The position numbers and the translations under genes were made by a program. The notes beneath the pieces are model-generated. The model was not told the origin of the DNA and did not search any database. It saw only the letters and a list, made by a program, of their open reading frames with translations. Positions 54,682-62,858 of a DNA stretch of 64,000 bases are shown in pieces. Each line of letters opens with the position of its first letter. Position 1 is the stretch's first letter. Source of the DNA: an uncultured Pseudomonadota bacterium. Lineage in GTDB: Bacteria; Pseudomonadota; Gammaproteobacteria; Steroidobacterales; Steroidobacteraceae. The DNA is taken from the NCBI GenBank assembly GCA_903862885.1, contig CAIOZU010000014.1, positions 62,001 through 126,000 on the forward strand, read 5' to 3'.

Positions 54682-55824
54682 ATGATTTATCTTGATCACG
54701 CCGCAACCAGTGCCTTAGACCCTGTGGTGCTGGCAGCCATGGAGGCTGCCCTACGGGAGCCAACGGGTAATCCCAGCGCCTTGCATGCGGCTGGGCGTGC
54801 CGCACAGGCTCGTATTGAGGCGGCGCGCGCTCAGGTGGCGGCTCTGGTGCAGGCGGAGCCTGAGTCTATTGTGTTTACGTCAGGCGCCACCGAATCCGAT
54901 AACTTAGCCATTTTAGGTGCGGCGCGCGCGGCGCACGCGCGCGGACGCCACGTGATGACGGTCAAGACGGAGCATCGTGCGGTGCTGGATGCGGTCAGTG
55001 CCTTGGCGCGCGAGGGATTTAGCACCACGGTGTTAAAGCCGGATAGGGAAGGGTTACTGGCACCCAGCGTGATTGAGCAGGCGATTCGGCCGGACACCAC
55101 ACTGCTGTCGGTGATGCTCGTCAATAATGAGACGGGTGTGATTCAGGACATCGCATCGATTGCCGCCGTGTGTGGTCGTCGGGGTGTTTTATTGCATGTG
55201 GATGCCGCGCAAGCGGTTGGGCGCGTGCCCTTTAGCGTGGCCACTTTGGGGGCTGATCTGGTCAGTTTAGCGAGTCACAAAATTCACGGCCCGATAGGGG
55301 TTGGCGCCTTATATGTGCGACACCATCCGCGGCCGGCGTTGATGCCCTTGTTTTTTGGGGGTGGTCAGGAGGGCGCCTTGCGACCGGGGACTGTAGCCGT
55401 GCATCAAATCGTTGGGATGGGTATGGCCTATGCGCAAGCGCATGCGCTCGCGGCCCAAGAAATACCGCGTTTGGCGGGTCTGACGGCGCGCTTATGGCAG
55501 CGCCTTGAGGCATTGCCGGCGGTGTATCTCAACGGCTCTGCGATGCATCGGGCGCCGCATATTCTCAATGTGTCTTTCGCGGGGGTAGATGGTGAAGCGT
55601 TGCGCTATGCCTTGCCTGAGTTGGCGGTGAGCAGTGGTTCGGCGTGTAGTGCCGGTGATCCGGAGTCATCCTATGTGCTGCGCGCCCTCGGTCGTGAGGA
55701 TGCGTTGGCCAATGCCTCTTTGCGATTCAGTGTCGGGCGGACAACGACCGCAGACGAGATAGACCGAGCAGCTCAGGCGGTCATGGCGGCGGTGACGCGT
55801 TTGCGGGCTTTGGCGCCGGTATGA
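54682..55824 (+). CDS. iscS: Cysteine desulfurase (IscS/NifS family)
   Basis: PLP enzyme that takes sulfur from cysteine for Fe-S cluster and thio-cofactor synthesis. 380 residues: IYLDHAATS at the start, PLP Lys200 (ASHKIHGPIGVGAL) and persulfide Cys322 (SSGSACSAGDPESS) on the long loop typical of group I enzymes. It is about 20 residues shorter than E. coli IscS and lacks the C-terminal tail that contacts IscU. It overlaps the IscU-like gene by ATGA. The start is the ATG after the trmJ stop; a longer frame inside trmJ is ignored. Confidence 0.93.
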   Translation: MIYLDHAATSALDPVVLAAMEAALREPTGNPSALHAAGRAAQARIEAARAQVAALVQAEPESIVFTSGATESDNLAILGAARAAHARGRHVMTVKTEHRAVLDAVSALAREGFSTTVLKPDREGLLAPSVIEQAIRPDTTLLSVMLVNNETGVIQDIASIAAVCGRRGVLLHVDAAQAVGRVPFSVATLGADLVSLASHKIHGPIGVGALYVRHHPRPALMPLFFGGGQEGALRPGTVAVHQIVGMGMAYAQAHALAAQEIPRLAGLTARLWQRLEALPAVYLNGSAMHRAPHILNVSFAGVDGEALRYALPELAVSSGSACSAGDPESSYVLRALGREDALANASLRFSVGRTTTADEIDRAAQAVMAAVTRLRALAPV

Positions 55825-56201
55825 GCGCGCGCGTGGCCGGCTCAGCTTTAGTGGAGCAGCTGTTTTTACAAACGCCAGGTGCCGGTGTGCTGACCGGGCC
55901 TGATTGTGTCATGGGTGAGGCGATTGAGCCCTTAAGCGCGACCCATGTGCGCGTGTATCTGCAGGTGCGTGAGGGCCAAGTGGTGCAGGCGCGCTACCAA
56001 GTGCGCGGCTGCCCCTTTACGATCGCCGCGCTGGCGATCTTGGCGCCTCAGTGGGCGGGTAGTCCCGCGGCGTCGCTGCGTGTTGATGCGGATGGCCTCG
56101 AGCGGATCTTGGAGGCCCCGGCTGATCGACGCGGCCGCTTTCTGCTCATCGAGGACGCGCTGACTCAGGCGCTCAGTGCCTGCGCCACGGTGCTTGCCTA
56201 A
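55821..56201 (+). CDS. IscU/NifU-N-like scaffold protein, divergent
   Basis: A 126-residue protein of the NifU N-terminal/IscU fold. GAGVLTGPDCVMGEAIEPL aligns with the first Cys loop of IscU (Cys29) and YQVRGCPFTIAALAI with the second (Cys64). At the third ligand position, where IscU has HCS before the EDA motif, it reads RRGRFLLIEDAL with no cysteine; Cys121 is 14 residues later. The Asp beside the first cysteine is also missing (CVMG versus CGDV). It overlaps the desulfurase gene by 4 bp and precedes iscA. It is either a changed scaffold or a sulfur acceptor; activity unknown. Confidence 0.82.
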   Translation: MSARVAGSALVEQLFLQTPGAGVLTGPDCVMGEAIEPLSATHVRVYLQVREGQVVQARYQVRGCPFTIAALAILAPQWAGSPAASLRVDADGLERILEAPADRRGRFLLIEDALTQALSACATVLA

Positions 56202-56252
56202 ACTGGGGTAAAGACGCGTATCCTAGGGTCTGTCACTGAGTGCGCCGTGCCC

Positions 56253-56576
56253 ATGTCCATTGTCTTATCACCTGCCGCCGCCGATCGCGTCCGGAGCTTC
56301 CTAGAGGCTCGCGGCCACGGTGTGGGCCTGCGCTTAGGTATCAAGCGCACCGGGTGCTCCGGATACGCCTATGTCGTTAATTACGCCGAGGAAATTGGCC
56401 CTAGTGACACGGTGTATGAAGATCGCGGGGTGAAGGTGGTGGTCGATGCGGAGAGCGTCGCACTGGTGGACGGGACGGAGGTGGACTTCGTCAAGCAGGG
56501 CCTCAATGAGGCTTTTAAGTTCAAAAATCCAAAAGCTCGGTCGGAATGTGGCTGCGGGGAAAGCTTCTCCATCTGA
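56253..56576 (+). CDS. iscA: Iron-sulfur cluster assembly protein IscA
   Basis: A-type carrier of 107 residues that binds iron or Fe-S clusters and delivers them to target proteins. It starts MSIVLSPAAADRVRSFLEARG, close to E. coli IscA, and has the three ligands Cys35 (RTGCSGYAY), Cys99 and Cys101 (CGCGESF). The ATG at 56253 matches the family start; a GTG two codons earlier is in frame. hscB, hscA and fdx, which normally follow, are absent; ndk is next. Confidence 0.93.
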   Translation: MSIVLSPAAADRVRSFLEARGHGVGLRLGIKRTGCSGYAYVVNYAEEIGPSDTVYEDRGVKVVVDAESVALVDGTEVDFVKQGLNEAFKFKNPKARSECGCGESFSI

Positions 56577-56636
56577 GTCCCGGCCGGTTTGAAACAAAAA
56601 CTCCTTAAATCCCGCTAACTTCCGCGCGATTTCGCA

Positions 56637-56666
56637 TTGCAGGATGAGCCCCCTAAGCGATAGAAT
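56637..56666 (+). promoter_or_regulatory. Probable sigma-70 promoter for ndk
   Basis: TTGCAG (56637-56642) and TAGAAT (56661-56666) are 18 bp apart, 35 bp before the ndk ATG. The match to the consensus is good, though unproven. Confidence 0.45.
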
Positions 56667-56700
56667 GGTCGGTCATTCACCGTATCCGTGAGGTTGAGCC

Positions 56701-57132
56701 ATGGCGCTAGAGCGCACCCTGTCGATTATTAAGCCTGATGGCGTTCAGAAGAACTTGATCGGCGATGTCTATCGTCGTTTCGAGCAGGCTGGCCTTCAAA
56801 TCGTTGCCGCTCGGATGCGGCACCTGACGCTGACGGAAGCGGAGGGCTTTTACGCCGTACACCGCGAGCGCCCATTTTTCAAAGATCTGGTTCGTTACAT
56901 GACCTCAGGGCCTGTGATCGTGCAGGTGCTTCAGGGCGACAATGCGGTCGCTAAGCACCGCGACCTCATGGGAGCAACGGATCCTAAGAAAGCAGCGCCG
57001 GGCACGATTCGTGCCGACCTAGCGGCGAGCATCGAAGAGAACGTTGTTCATGGTTCCGATTCTGCGGAGAATGCAGCCACCGAGATCGCGTACTTCTTCG
57101 CGGGTACGGAGCTTTGTCCGCGGACGCGTTGA
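56701..57132 (+). CDS. ndk: Nucleoside diphosphate kinase
   Basis: Balances NTP and dNTP pools by phosphate transfer through a phosphohistidine. The 143-residue protein has [16 protein letters not shown] at the N-terminus, the ATP-site region [18 protein letters not shown], and the catalytic His in [13 protein letters not shown]. Length and motifs match the family. A probable promoter lies upstream. rlmN follows 15 bp later, as in E. coli. Confidence 0.96.
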   Translation: MALERTLSIIKPDGVQKNLIGDVYRRFEQAGLQIVAARMRHLTLTEAEGFYAVHRERPFFKDLVRYMTSGPVIVQVLQGDNAVAKHRDLMGATDPKKAAPGTIRADLAASIEENVVHGSDSAENAATEIAYFFAGTELCPRTR

Positions 57133-57147
57133 GCGTCGGTTAGTACG

Positions 57148-58272
57148 ATGACCGCCACCGCTGACATACGCACCAATTTGCTCGGGCTCACGCCGGACGA
57201 GTTGGAGGCGTTTGTCGTCGGTCTCGGTGAGAAACCATTTCGCGCTCGCCAGCTGTTGGTGTGGATTTACAAACGCTGGGTGAGTGATTTCTCGTTGATG
57301 ACTGATCTGGGTAAAGCGTTGCGCGCGAAGCTCGCGCTGTGCGCTGAGATTCGAGCGCCAGAAATCGTCAGTGAGCATGCGTCGGGTGATGGCACACGTA
57401 AGTGGTTGCTGCGCGCAGGCCCGTCCGATGGTCGTGAACAGGCTATTGAAACGGTCTTTATTCCAGAGCCGGGGCGCGGCACCTTGTGTATTTCCAGTCA
57501 AGTCGGTTGCGCCCTCAATTGCTCGTTTTGTTCGACCGGCGCGCAGGGCTTTAATCGCAATCTGTCGACGGCCGAGATCGTCGGGCAGGTCTGGTTGGCG
57601 AACGCGCGCCTTGGGACCGGCGTCGCCGGTGAGCGTGTGGTTACCAATGTCGTGCTGATGGGAATGGGGGAGCCGTTAGCGAATTACAAAAATGTACTGC
57701 CGGCGCTCAAGTTATTTACGGATGACCGTGCCTTTGACCTATCCCGTCGTCGCGTCACCTTGTCGACCTCTGGTTTGGTGCCGCAGTTGTATCGCTTAGC
57801 GGAAGACACCAATGTGGCTTTGGCGGTTTCCTTGCACGCTCCAACGGATGAATTGCGTGATCAATTGGTGCCGATTAATCGTCGTCACCCCATTAAAGAA
57901 TTACTGGAAGCGTGTTGGCATTATCTGGAAGCCCAAAATGGCCGCTCCATTACTTTTGAGTACGTGATGCTAGACGGTGTCAATGATTCACTGACCCATG
58001 CTGAGGCCTTAACGCGGCTGCTCAAAGGGCATGACGCTAAGGTGAATATGATTCCGTTTAATACCTTTCCAGGTAACCAGTATCGACGCTCCAGTCCAGA
58101 AAAAATAGCGGCTTTTCGAGATTATTTGAATAGTCACGGAGTAACCGCTACGGTGCGCCGAACGCGGGGTGATGACATTGACGCCGCGTGTGGGCAGCTC
58201 GCTGGGCAAGTGCATGACCGCACGCTGGTGCGCCTTGGAACTCGATCCATCTCTGTGGGAGTGCAAGCATGA
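57148..58272 (+). CDS. rlmN: Dual-specificity 23S rRNA/tRNA adenine-C2 methyltransferase RlmN
   Basis: Radical SAM enzyme (374 residues) that makes m2A in 23S rRNA 2503 and in tRNA. The cluster-binding CxxxCxxC is [17 protein letters not shown]. The SAM pocket motif is [15 protein letters not shown]. The methylated cysteine near the C-terminus is in [12 protein letters not shown]. An N-terminal substrate-binding domain precedes ([12 protein letters not shown]). It overlaps pilF by ATGA. Confidence 0.95.
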   Translation: MTATADIRTNLLGLTPDELEAFVVGLGEKPFRARQLLVWIYKRWVSDFSLMTDLGKALRAKLALCAEIRAPEIVSEHASGDGTRKWLLRAGPSDGREQAIETVFIPEPGRGTLCISSQVGCALNCSFCSTGAQGFNRNLSTAEIVGQVWLANARLGTGVAGERVVTNVVLMGMGEPLANYKNVLPALKLFTDDRAFDLSRRRVTLSTSGLVPQLYRLAEDTNVALAVSLHAPTDELRDQLVPINRRHPIKELLEACWHYLEAQNGRSITFEYVMLDGVNDSLTHAEALTRLLKGHDAKVNMIPFNTFPGNQYRRSSPEKIAAFRDYLNSHGVTATVRRTRGDDIDAACGQLAGQVHDRTLVRLGTRSISVGVQA

Positions 58273-59039
58273 ACCGTTTAACTATCATGGTGGCAGTGAT
58301 GCTAATGACCGCACCTGCGGCATCCGTTTGGGCGCAATCGCCATCGGCACCAGCACCTGCAGATCGAATGAATACCGCTGCGCTGTTAAATGCGCAGTTA
58401 GCCATTGCGTATCTCAAGCAAGGCGATGTCGGTCTTGCCCAAAAGAAAATTGATAAGGCGTTAACCCAGAATGCCCACGAGTCTTTGGTGCAGTTGGGGG
58501 CAGGTCTTGTCTATGAGCGTCTTGAGCAAACCGACAAAGCGGGGAGATATTACGAGACCGCGCTGAAGCTCGATCCGCATAATCCTGATATGCAGAACAC
58601 CTATGGCGGCTTTCAGTGTCGGCATGGGCATGCCGTGGAAGGACAGAAGCTGTTCGAGCAAGCTGCTAAGAACCCGGCGTTTCAAACGCCTGAAGTGGCT
58701 TATACCAACGCGGGGGTATGTGCTCGAGGGGCGAATGATTTGCCGCGTGCAGAGGCCTTTTTTAGGCAGGCCTTGCTGATGAAAGCCGACTTTCCGGATG
58801 CTCTAGTGCAGTTGGCTGATGTGACTTTCACGCGTGGCCAGGGGCTCGCTGCTCGCGCTTTGATTGAGCGCTATCTGAGGGCTTCGCCGGCAACACCTGA
58901 GACGTTATTGCTGGCCTCGCGCGTGGAGCGCTCGTTGGCAGACACCGCCGCGGCCGCTAAGTATGAGGCGCAATTGCGCCACGATTTTCCTGAGTCCAAC
59001 TCGGTGCGTGAATTGACTAATAGCGCACCTGTTCCATGA
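58269..59039 (+). CDS. pilF: TPR pilotin-like protein PilF/PilW
   Basis: A 256-residue protein with about six TPR motifs ([26 protein letters not shown] through SYVL-like helices). In type IV pilus systems PilF is an outer-membrane lipoprotein that assembles the PilQ secretin. Here the N-terminus has a Sec signal with AxA-type cleavage (ASVWA then QSPSAP) but no lipobox cysteine, so a soluble periplasmic form is predicted. It is between rlmN and rodZ with 4-bp overlaps at both ends, matching the E. coli/Pseudomonas order. Confidence 0.9.
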   Translation: MNRLTIMVAVMLMTAPAASVWAQSPSAPAPADRMNTAALLNAQLAIAYLKQGDVGLAQKKIDKALTQNAHESLVQLGAGLVYERLEQTDKAGRYYETALKLDPHNPDMQNTYGGFQCRHGHAVEGQKLFEQAAKNPAFQTPEVAYTNAGVCARGANDLPRAEAFFRQALLMKADFPDALVQLADVTFTRGQGLAARALIERYLRASPATPETLLLASRVERSLADTAAAAKYEAQLRHDFPESNSVRELTNSAPVP

Positions 59040-59635
59040 GTGGTGATGCAGACCGTCAACCTTCGATGGATGGCTTTAATAGTCGCAGTCCCGGTGCGCG
59101 GCTAAAGGCTGCACGGGAAGCTCAGGGGCAATTAATCGATGCCTTAGCGCGCACCCTGAATGTATCGCCGCAGGTTTTGTTGGCCATGGAGACGGATGCA
59201 TTTACTTACTTTGATGCGCCGGTGTTCGCGCGTGGCTACCTGCGACAGTACGCTGGATATTTGCGTCTGCCCGTCGATGAAATTATTGCTGCCTATGACG
59301 AATTAGCAAGCGTGCCGGGGTTGCCGAGCTTAATTCCACCGATGAGTGTTAAGAGGGTGGCCCGGCGATGGCCAAAAATTCACGTGCCCGCCTGGGTGCT
59401 GATTGTGTGTATGGTGATCATAGCCAGCGGCGTGTTTTGGTTGATGTCTCATCAGGGCTATCGTTTGTTGGCGACCCCTGGGGTCGCGGCCAATGGAGTA
59501 GACGCGGCCGCGCCAGCGGATGCGGCGGGATCGGCTGAGGCGCAGGGGCACCCACCCGCCCCGATATCGGTACGATCGGAACCCAATGGAAGCCGCTATC
59601 GGACGGCTCCGTCGGGTTCTGCGCCACCAAGATAA
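59036..59635 (+). CDS. rodZ: RodZ-like cytoskeletal helix-turn-helix protein, short form
   Basis: A 199-residue inner-membrane protein. The N-terminal HTH_25 domain (GARLKAAREAQGQLIDALARTLNV, then VFARGYLRQYAGYL) is the part that binds MreB. A membrane helix follows at about 119-137, and then a short, low-complexity Ala/Pro/Ser tail. The usual RodZ has a periplasmic beta-domain (DUF4115) and 300 or more residues; that domain is missing here. The start overlaps the pilF stop by 4 bp. hisS is 13 bp downstream, so ispG is absent. Confidence 0.88.
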   Translation: MSGDADRQPSMDGFNSRSPGARLKAAREAQGQLIDALARTLNVSPQVLLAMETDAFTYFDAPVFARGYLRQYAGYLRLPVDEIIAAYDELASVPGLPSLIPPMSVKRVARRWPKIHVPAWVLIVCMVIIASGVFWLMSHQGYRLLATPGVAANGVDAAAPADAAGSAEAQGHPPAPISVRSEPNGSRYRTAPSGSAPPR

Positions 59636-59648
59636 ATAGGATGATCTC

Positions 59649-60929
59649 TTGAGCGAAGTGATAGAGCCACTGCGTGGAATGAACGATATGCTGCCTGAGG
59701 AGGCGCGTTGGTGGCATCGGTTAGAAACCGCTGCCCGCGCTCTGTTTGCGCAGTATGGGTATCGTGAAATTCGCGTGCCGGTATTGGAACGTACCCAGCT
59801 CTTCAAACGCGCTATCGGCGAATACACCGACATTGTCGAGAAAGAAATGTTCGCGTTCGATGATCGTGATGGCTTAAGTCTCGCGCTGCGCCCAGAAGCG
59901 ACCGCAGGTATTGTGCGTGCGGCGATCTCTAACGGTTTGCTGCACAATCAACGTCATCGGTTTTTTACTTTTGGGCCGATGTTTCGCGGCGAACGGCCGC
60001 AAAAAGGTCGATACCGGCAGTTCTACCAGATCGATGTGGAAGCTTTAGGCTATGAAGGACCCGATGTCGACGCGGAAATGATTCTTTTGACTGCACGTCT
60101 TTGGCGAATGTTGGGTATCGAGCGGGTTCGCTTGGAAATTAACTCGTTAGGCACGCCTGAGGCGCGAGCGGGTTACCGGGCCGCTTTACATGAGTACTTC
60201 AGTGAGCGCGAGGCGACCCTTGACGCGGACAGTCGGCGGCGTTTGGGTGGCAATCCATTGCGCATATTGGATAGTAAAAATCCCGACATGGCCGATCTCA
60301 TTGCTGGGGCGCCCTTGTTAACAGATTACTTGGATGAGGGATCTCGACTTCATTTCCAGGGGCTGCGCGCTCGGCTAGATGAGGCGGGGATTGCTTACAC
60401 GGTGAATCCGCGCCTGGTGCGTGGTCTGGACTATTACAGCCGTACCGTGTTCGAGTGGGTGACGGATGCGTTAGGCTCGCAGAACGCCGTGTGCTCGGGT
60501 GGGCGCTATGACGGTCTGGTAGCGCAGTTGGGCGGGCCACCGACACCGGCCATCGGTTGGGCGCTTGGTATGGAGCGGGTTATCCTGCTCATGCAAGCGT
60601 TGGGTTGTGATGCGCCTAGTCAGGATCCGCAGGTTTATCTCGTCCTTGCCGGACCCGCCGCGATGGCGGCGGGCCTACAGCTGGCTGAGCGTCTGCGGAA
60701 CGAAATGAGCGGTCTTCGGGTCGAAGTCGACTTAGGCGGAGGCAGTTTTAAATCTCAGTTTAAGAAAGCCGATAAAAGTGGCGCGATGCTGGCTCTCGTA
60801 TTGGGTGATGATGAACTCGCGCAGCAGGTGATTTCGGTGAAGCCACTGCGTAGTGGGCTCGAGCAAGAGACGGTCACATTTTCTAATTTAACTTCAGTTC
60901 TAAAGAAGCATTTAGTAGATATGGTCTGA
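59649..60929 (+). CDS. hisS: Histidyl-tRNA synthetase
   Basis: Charges tRNA(His). The 426-residue class II synthetase has LRGMNDMLPEE (motif region 1), FTFGPMFRGERPQKGRYRQF with motif 2 Arg, the His-specific RGLDYYSRTVFEW, and motif 3 with IGWALGMERV. The C-terminal anticodon domain has DLGGGSFKSQFKKADKSGA. The start is TTG with AGGA 8 nt upstream; no ATG fits in frame. It is followed by yfgM-bamB-der as in E. coli. Confidence 0.95.
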   Translation: MSEVIEPLRGMNDMLPEEARWWHRLETAARALFAQYGYREIRVPVLERTQLFKRAIGEYTDIVEKEMFAFDDRDGLSLALRPEATAGIVRAAISNGLLHNQRHRFFTFGPMFRGERPQKGRYRQFYQIDVEALGYEGPDVDAEMILLTARLWRMLGIERVRLEINSLGTPEARAGYRAALHEYFSEREATLDADSRRRLGGNPLRILDSKNPDMADLIAGAPLLTDYLDEGSRLHFQGLRARLDEAGIAYTVNPRLVRGLDYYSRTVFEWVTDALGSQNAVCSGGRYDGLVAQLGGPPTPAIGWALGMERVILLMQALGCDAPSQDPQVYLVLAGPAAMAAGLQLAERLRNEMSGLRVEVDLGGGSFKSQFKKADKSGAMLALVLGDDELAQQVISVKPLRSGLEQETVTFSNLTSVLKKHLVDMV

Positions 60930-60993
60930 ATGAATAGGGGTTGGTTCGGCCTGTGGTCGGATTGTCACGACGACTAATAAGTGGGAGATTCGT

Positions 60994-61683
60994 GTGGACG
61001 ATTTTTTGTCGGAACAAGAGCAGATTGACGAAATCAAGAGCGTCGTCAAGCAAAATGCTCCGTGGGCGATTGCCGGCATCGTGCTCGGCGTGATCGGTCT
61101 GGTGGGCTACCAACAGTGGAATGCATGGCTTGATCGTCAAGCGATCGTTGCCTCGCAGAAATACTCCTCAGTCATTGATGCGCTCTCGCAGAAAGACGTG
61201 GCGACCGCCACTCAGTTGGTCGATGAGCTCAGCAGTCACTATGCGCGCACTCCCTATCCTGATCTGGCGGCACTGGTCCTCGCGCGCTTTGATGTTGAAA
61301 GTGACAAATTAGATGACGCGATGGGGTTGCTCAAAAAAGTAGCAGAAAACGCTCGTGATGCAGATCTAAAAAACGTCGCGTGGTTGCGGTTAGCGCGAGT
61401 TCAACGAGCGGCGCATCAATATGAGGCGGCGCTTACCACACTGGCCAAGGCGCCGGCGGGTGATGCAGCGGCACCCTTTGCTGATGTGCGTGGTGATGTG
61501 TTGCTTGATCAAGGGGATAAAGCCGGCGCTCTTAAAGCATGGAATGAGGCTTTAGCTGTCAAGACCCAGGGCCTGATCAATCGCGAGTTAGTTGAGTTAA
61601 AAGTCAGCGCGTTGGGTGCGCCAGGCGTATCCGCCGCGTCGACTACCGACACTGCTTCGACTATGACGGACAAAAAGCCATGA
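60994..61683 (+). CDS. yfgM: Periplasmic-facing chaperone/ancillary SecYEG protein YfgM
   Basis: A 229-residue inner-membrane protein. An N-terminal cytoplasmic segment (SEQEQIDEIKSVVKQN) is followed by a membrane helix (about 24-42, AIAGIVLGVIGLVGYQQW) and a periplasmic TPR-like region (TQLVDELSSHYARTPYP, DDAMGLLKKVAENA). YfgM associates with PpiD and the SecYEG translocon. GTG start. It overlaps bamB by ATGA. Confidence 0.92.
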   Translation: MDDFLSEQEQIDEIKSVVKQNAPWAIAGIVLGVIGLVGYQQWNAWLDRQAIVASQKYSSVIDALSQKDVATATQLVDELSSHYARTPYPDLAALVLARFDVESDKLDDAMGLLKKVAENARDADLKNVAWLRLARVQRAAHQYEAALTTLAKAPAGDAAAPFADVRGDVLLDQGDKAGALKAWNEALAVKTQGLINRELVELKVSALGAPGVSAASTTDTASTMTDKKP

Positions 61684-62843
61684 TGAATTTTAAACAGCTC
61701 GGTCGCTGGGTAGTGGCTTGGCTGCTGGTGTTTGCGCTGGTGGCTTGTGATTCCGATAAAGACATCGAGCCACCTGCCGCGCTGGTCGCCTTTAATAGTA
61801 AGTTAGCCGTCGCCCGTGTGTGGCGCGCTAAGGTTGGCGGCAAGGATCGTTCATTGCGTCTGGGTCTTGCGCCGGTCACGGATGGCAGCATGCTGTATGC
61901 CGCAGGGCCTGAGGGTACGGTCACAGCGTTTGATGCGCCCAGTGGAAAGATTCGCTGGAAAACCACGACTAAACTTTTGCTGGCGGGTGGTCCTGGGGTG
62001 GGCGATGGCGTGGTGTTAGCGGGCACGGGTGATGGCCAACTAGTTGCGCTCGATGCTGTGACCGGAAAACAGCGGTGGAAGATCCGGTTATCTGGCGAGG
62101 TGTTGGCTGCGCCTGCGGTGTCAGGTCAAGTGATTGTCGTGCGTACAGTCGATGGTCGTGTGCATGGCTTGTCGCTCGAGAATGGTCACTCTCTTTGGAC
62201 TAACGAGGAACCCGTGCCTAAGCTCACGTTACGAGGTGTCTCGCGTCCGCTGATCGTTGGCGATATGGTGGTGAGTGGTTTTGATAACGGCAAAGTCACT
62301 GCCTATGCGCTGAGCACCGGCGATGTGCTGTGGGAGACGGCGGTGAGTCCACCGCGTGGTAAGACTGAAATTGAGCGGTTGGTCGATATTGATGGCGAGA
62401 TGGTGGTGTCCGGCCGTGATTTATTCGTGGCTGGCTTTCAGGGCCGTGTTGCCATGATCGCCCTCGATTCAGGCCAGATCTGGTGGTCGAGAGAAGCGTC
62501 AAGTTATCGGGGTCTTGCAATCAAAGATGATGCTGTTTTCATGACAGGAGCGGATGGCGTGGTGACTGCTCTGAAGCGTCGTGACGGAACGCCGCTCTGG
62601 ACGCAAGACAAGATGGCGCGTCGTGGTCTGACTGCGCCTGTCATTGATGGCGACGCGGTCGTGGTCGGTGATTTTCAGGGCTACGTGCATTGGCTTGACA
62701 CGGCAACAGGTGATTTGATCGCTCGCATGCCGACGACTAAGAAAAAACGAATCAGTAATGTGCCCGTGGTGGCAGGTGGGATCGTTTATGTGCAGAACGA
62801 CGCAGGCGAGTTATTCGCCCTGCGTGCGCATACGAAAAAATAA
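61680..62843 (+). CDS. bamB: Outer-membrane assembly lipoprotein BamB
   Basis: Part of the BAM complex that inserts beta-barrel proteins. The 387-residue protein has a lipoprotein signal with lipobox LVAC (acylated Cys23). An eight-bladed beta-propeller follows with PQQ-type repeats (GTVTAFDAPSGKIRWK, GQLVALDAVTGKQRWK, VTAYALSTGDVLWE, MIALDSGQIWWS). AAGGAGG after its stop serves der. Two ATG codons lie at the start (61680 and 61683). Confidence 0.95.
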   Translation: MMNFKQLGRWVVAWLLVFALVACDSDKDIEPPAALVAFNSKLAVARVWRAKVGGKDRSLRLGLAPVTDGSMLYAAGPEGTVTAFDAPSGKIRWKTTTKLLLAGGPGVGDGVVLAGTGDGQLVALDAVTGKQRWKIRLSGEVLAAPAVSGQVIVVRTVDGRVHGLSLENGHSLWTNEEPVPKLTLRGVSRPLIVGDMVVSGFDNGKVTAYALSTGDVLWETAVSPPRGKTEIERLVDIDGEMVVSGRDLFVAGFQGRVAMIALDSGQIWWSREASSYRGLAIKDDAVFMTGADGVVTALKRRDGTPLWTQDKMARRGLTAPVIDGDAVVVGDFQGYVHWLDTATGDLIARMPTTKKKRISNVPVVAGGIVYVQNDAGELFALRAHTKK

Positions 62844-62858
62844 GGAGGGTTGCCCACG

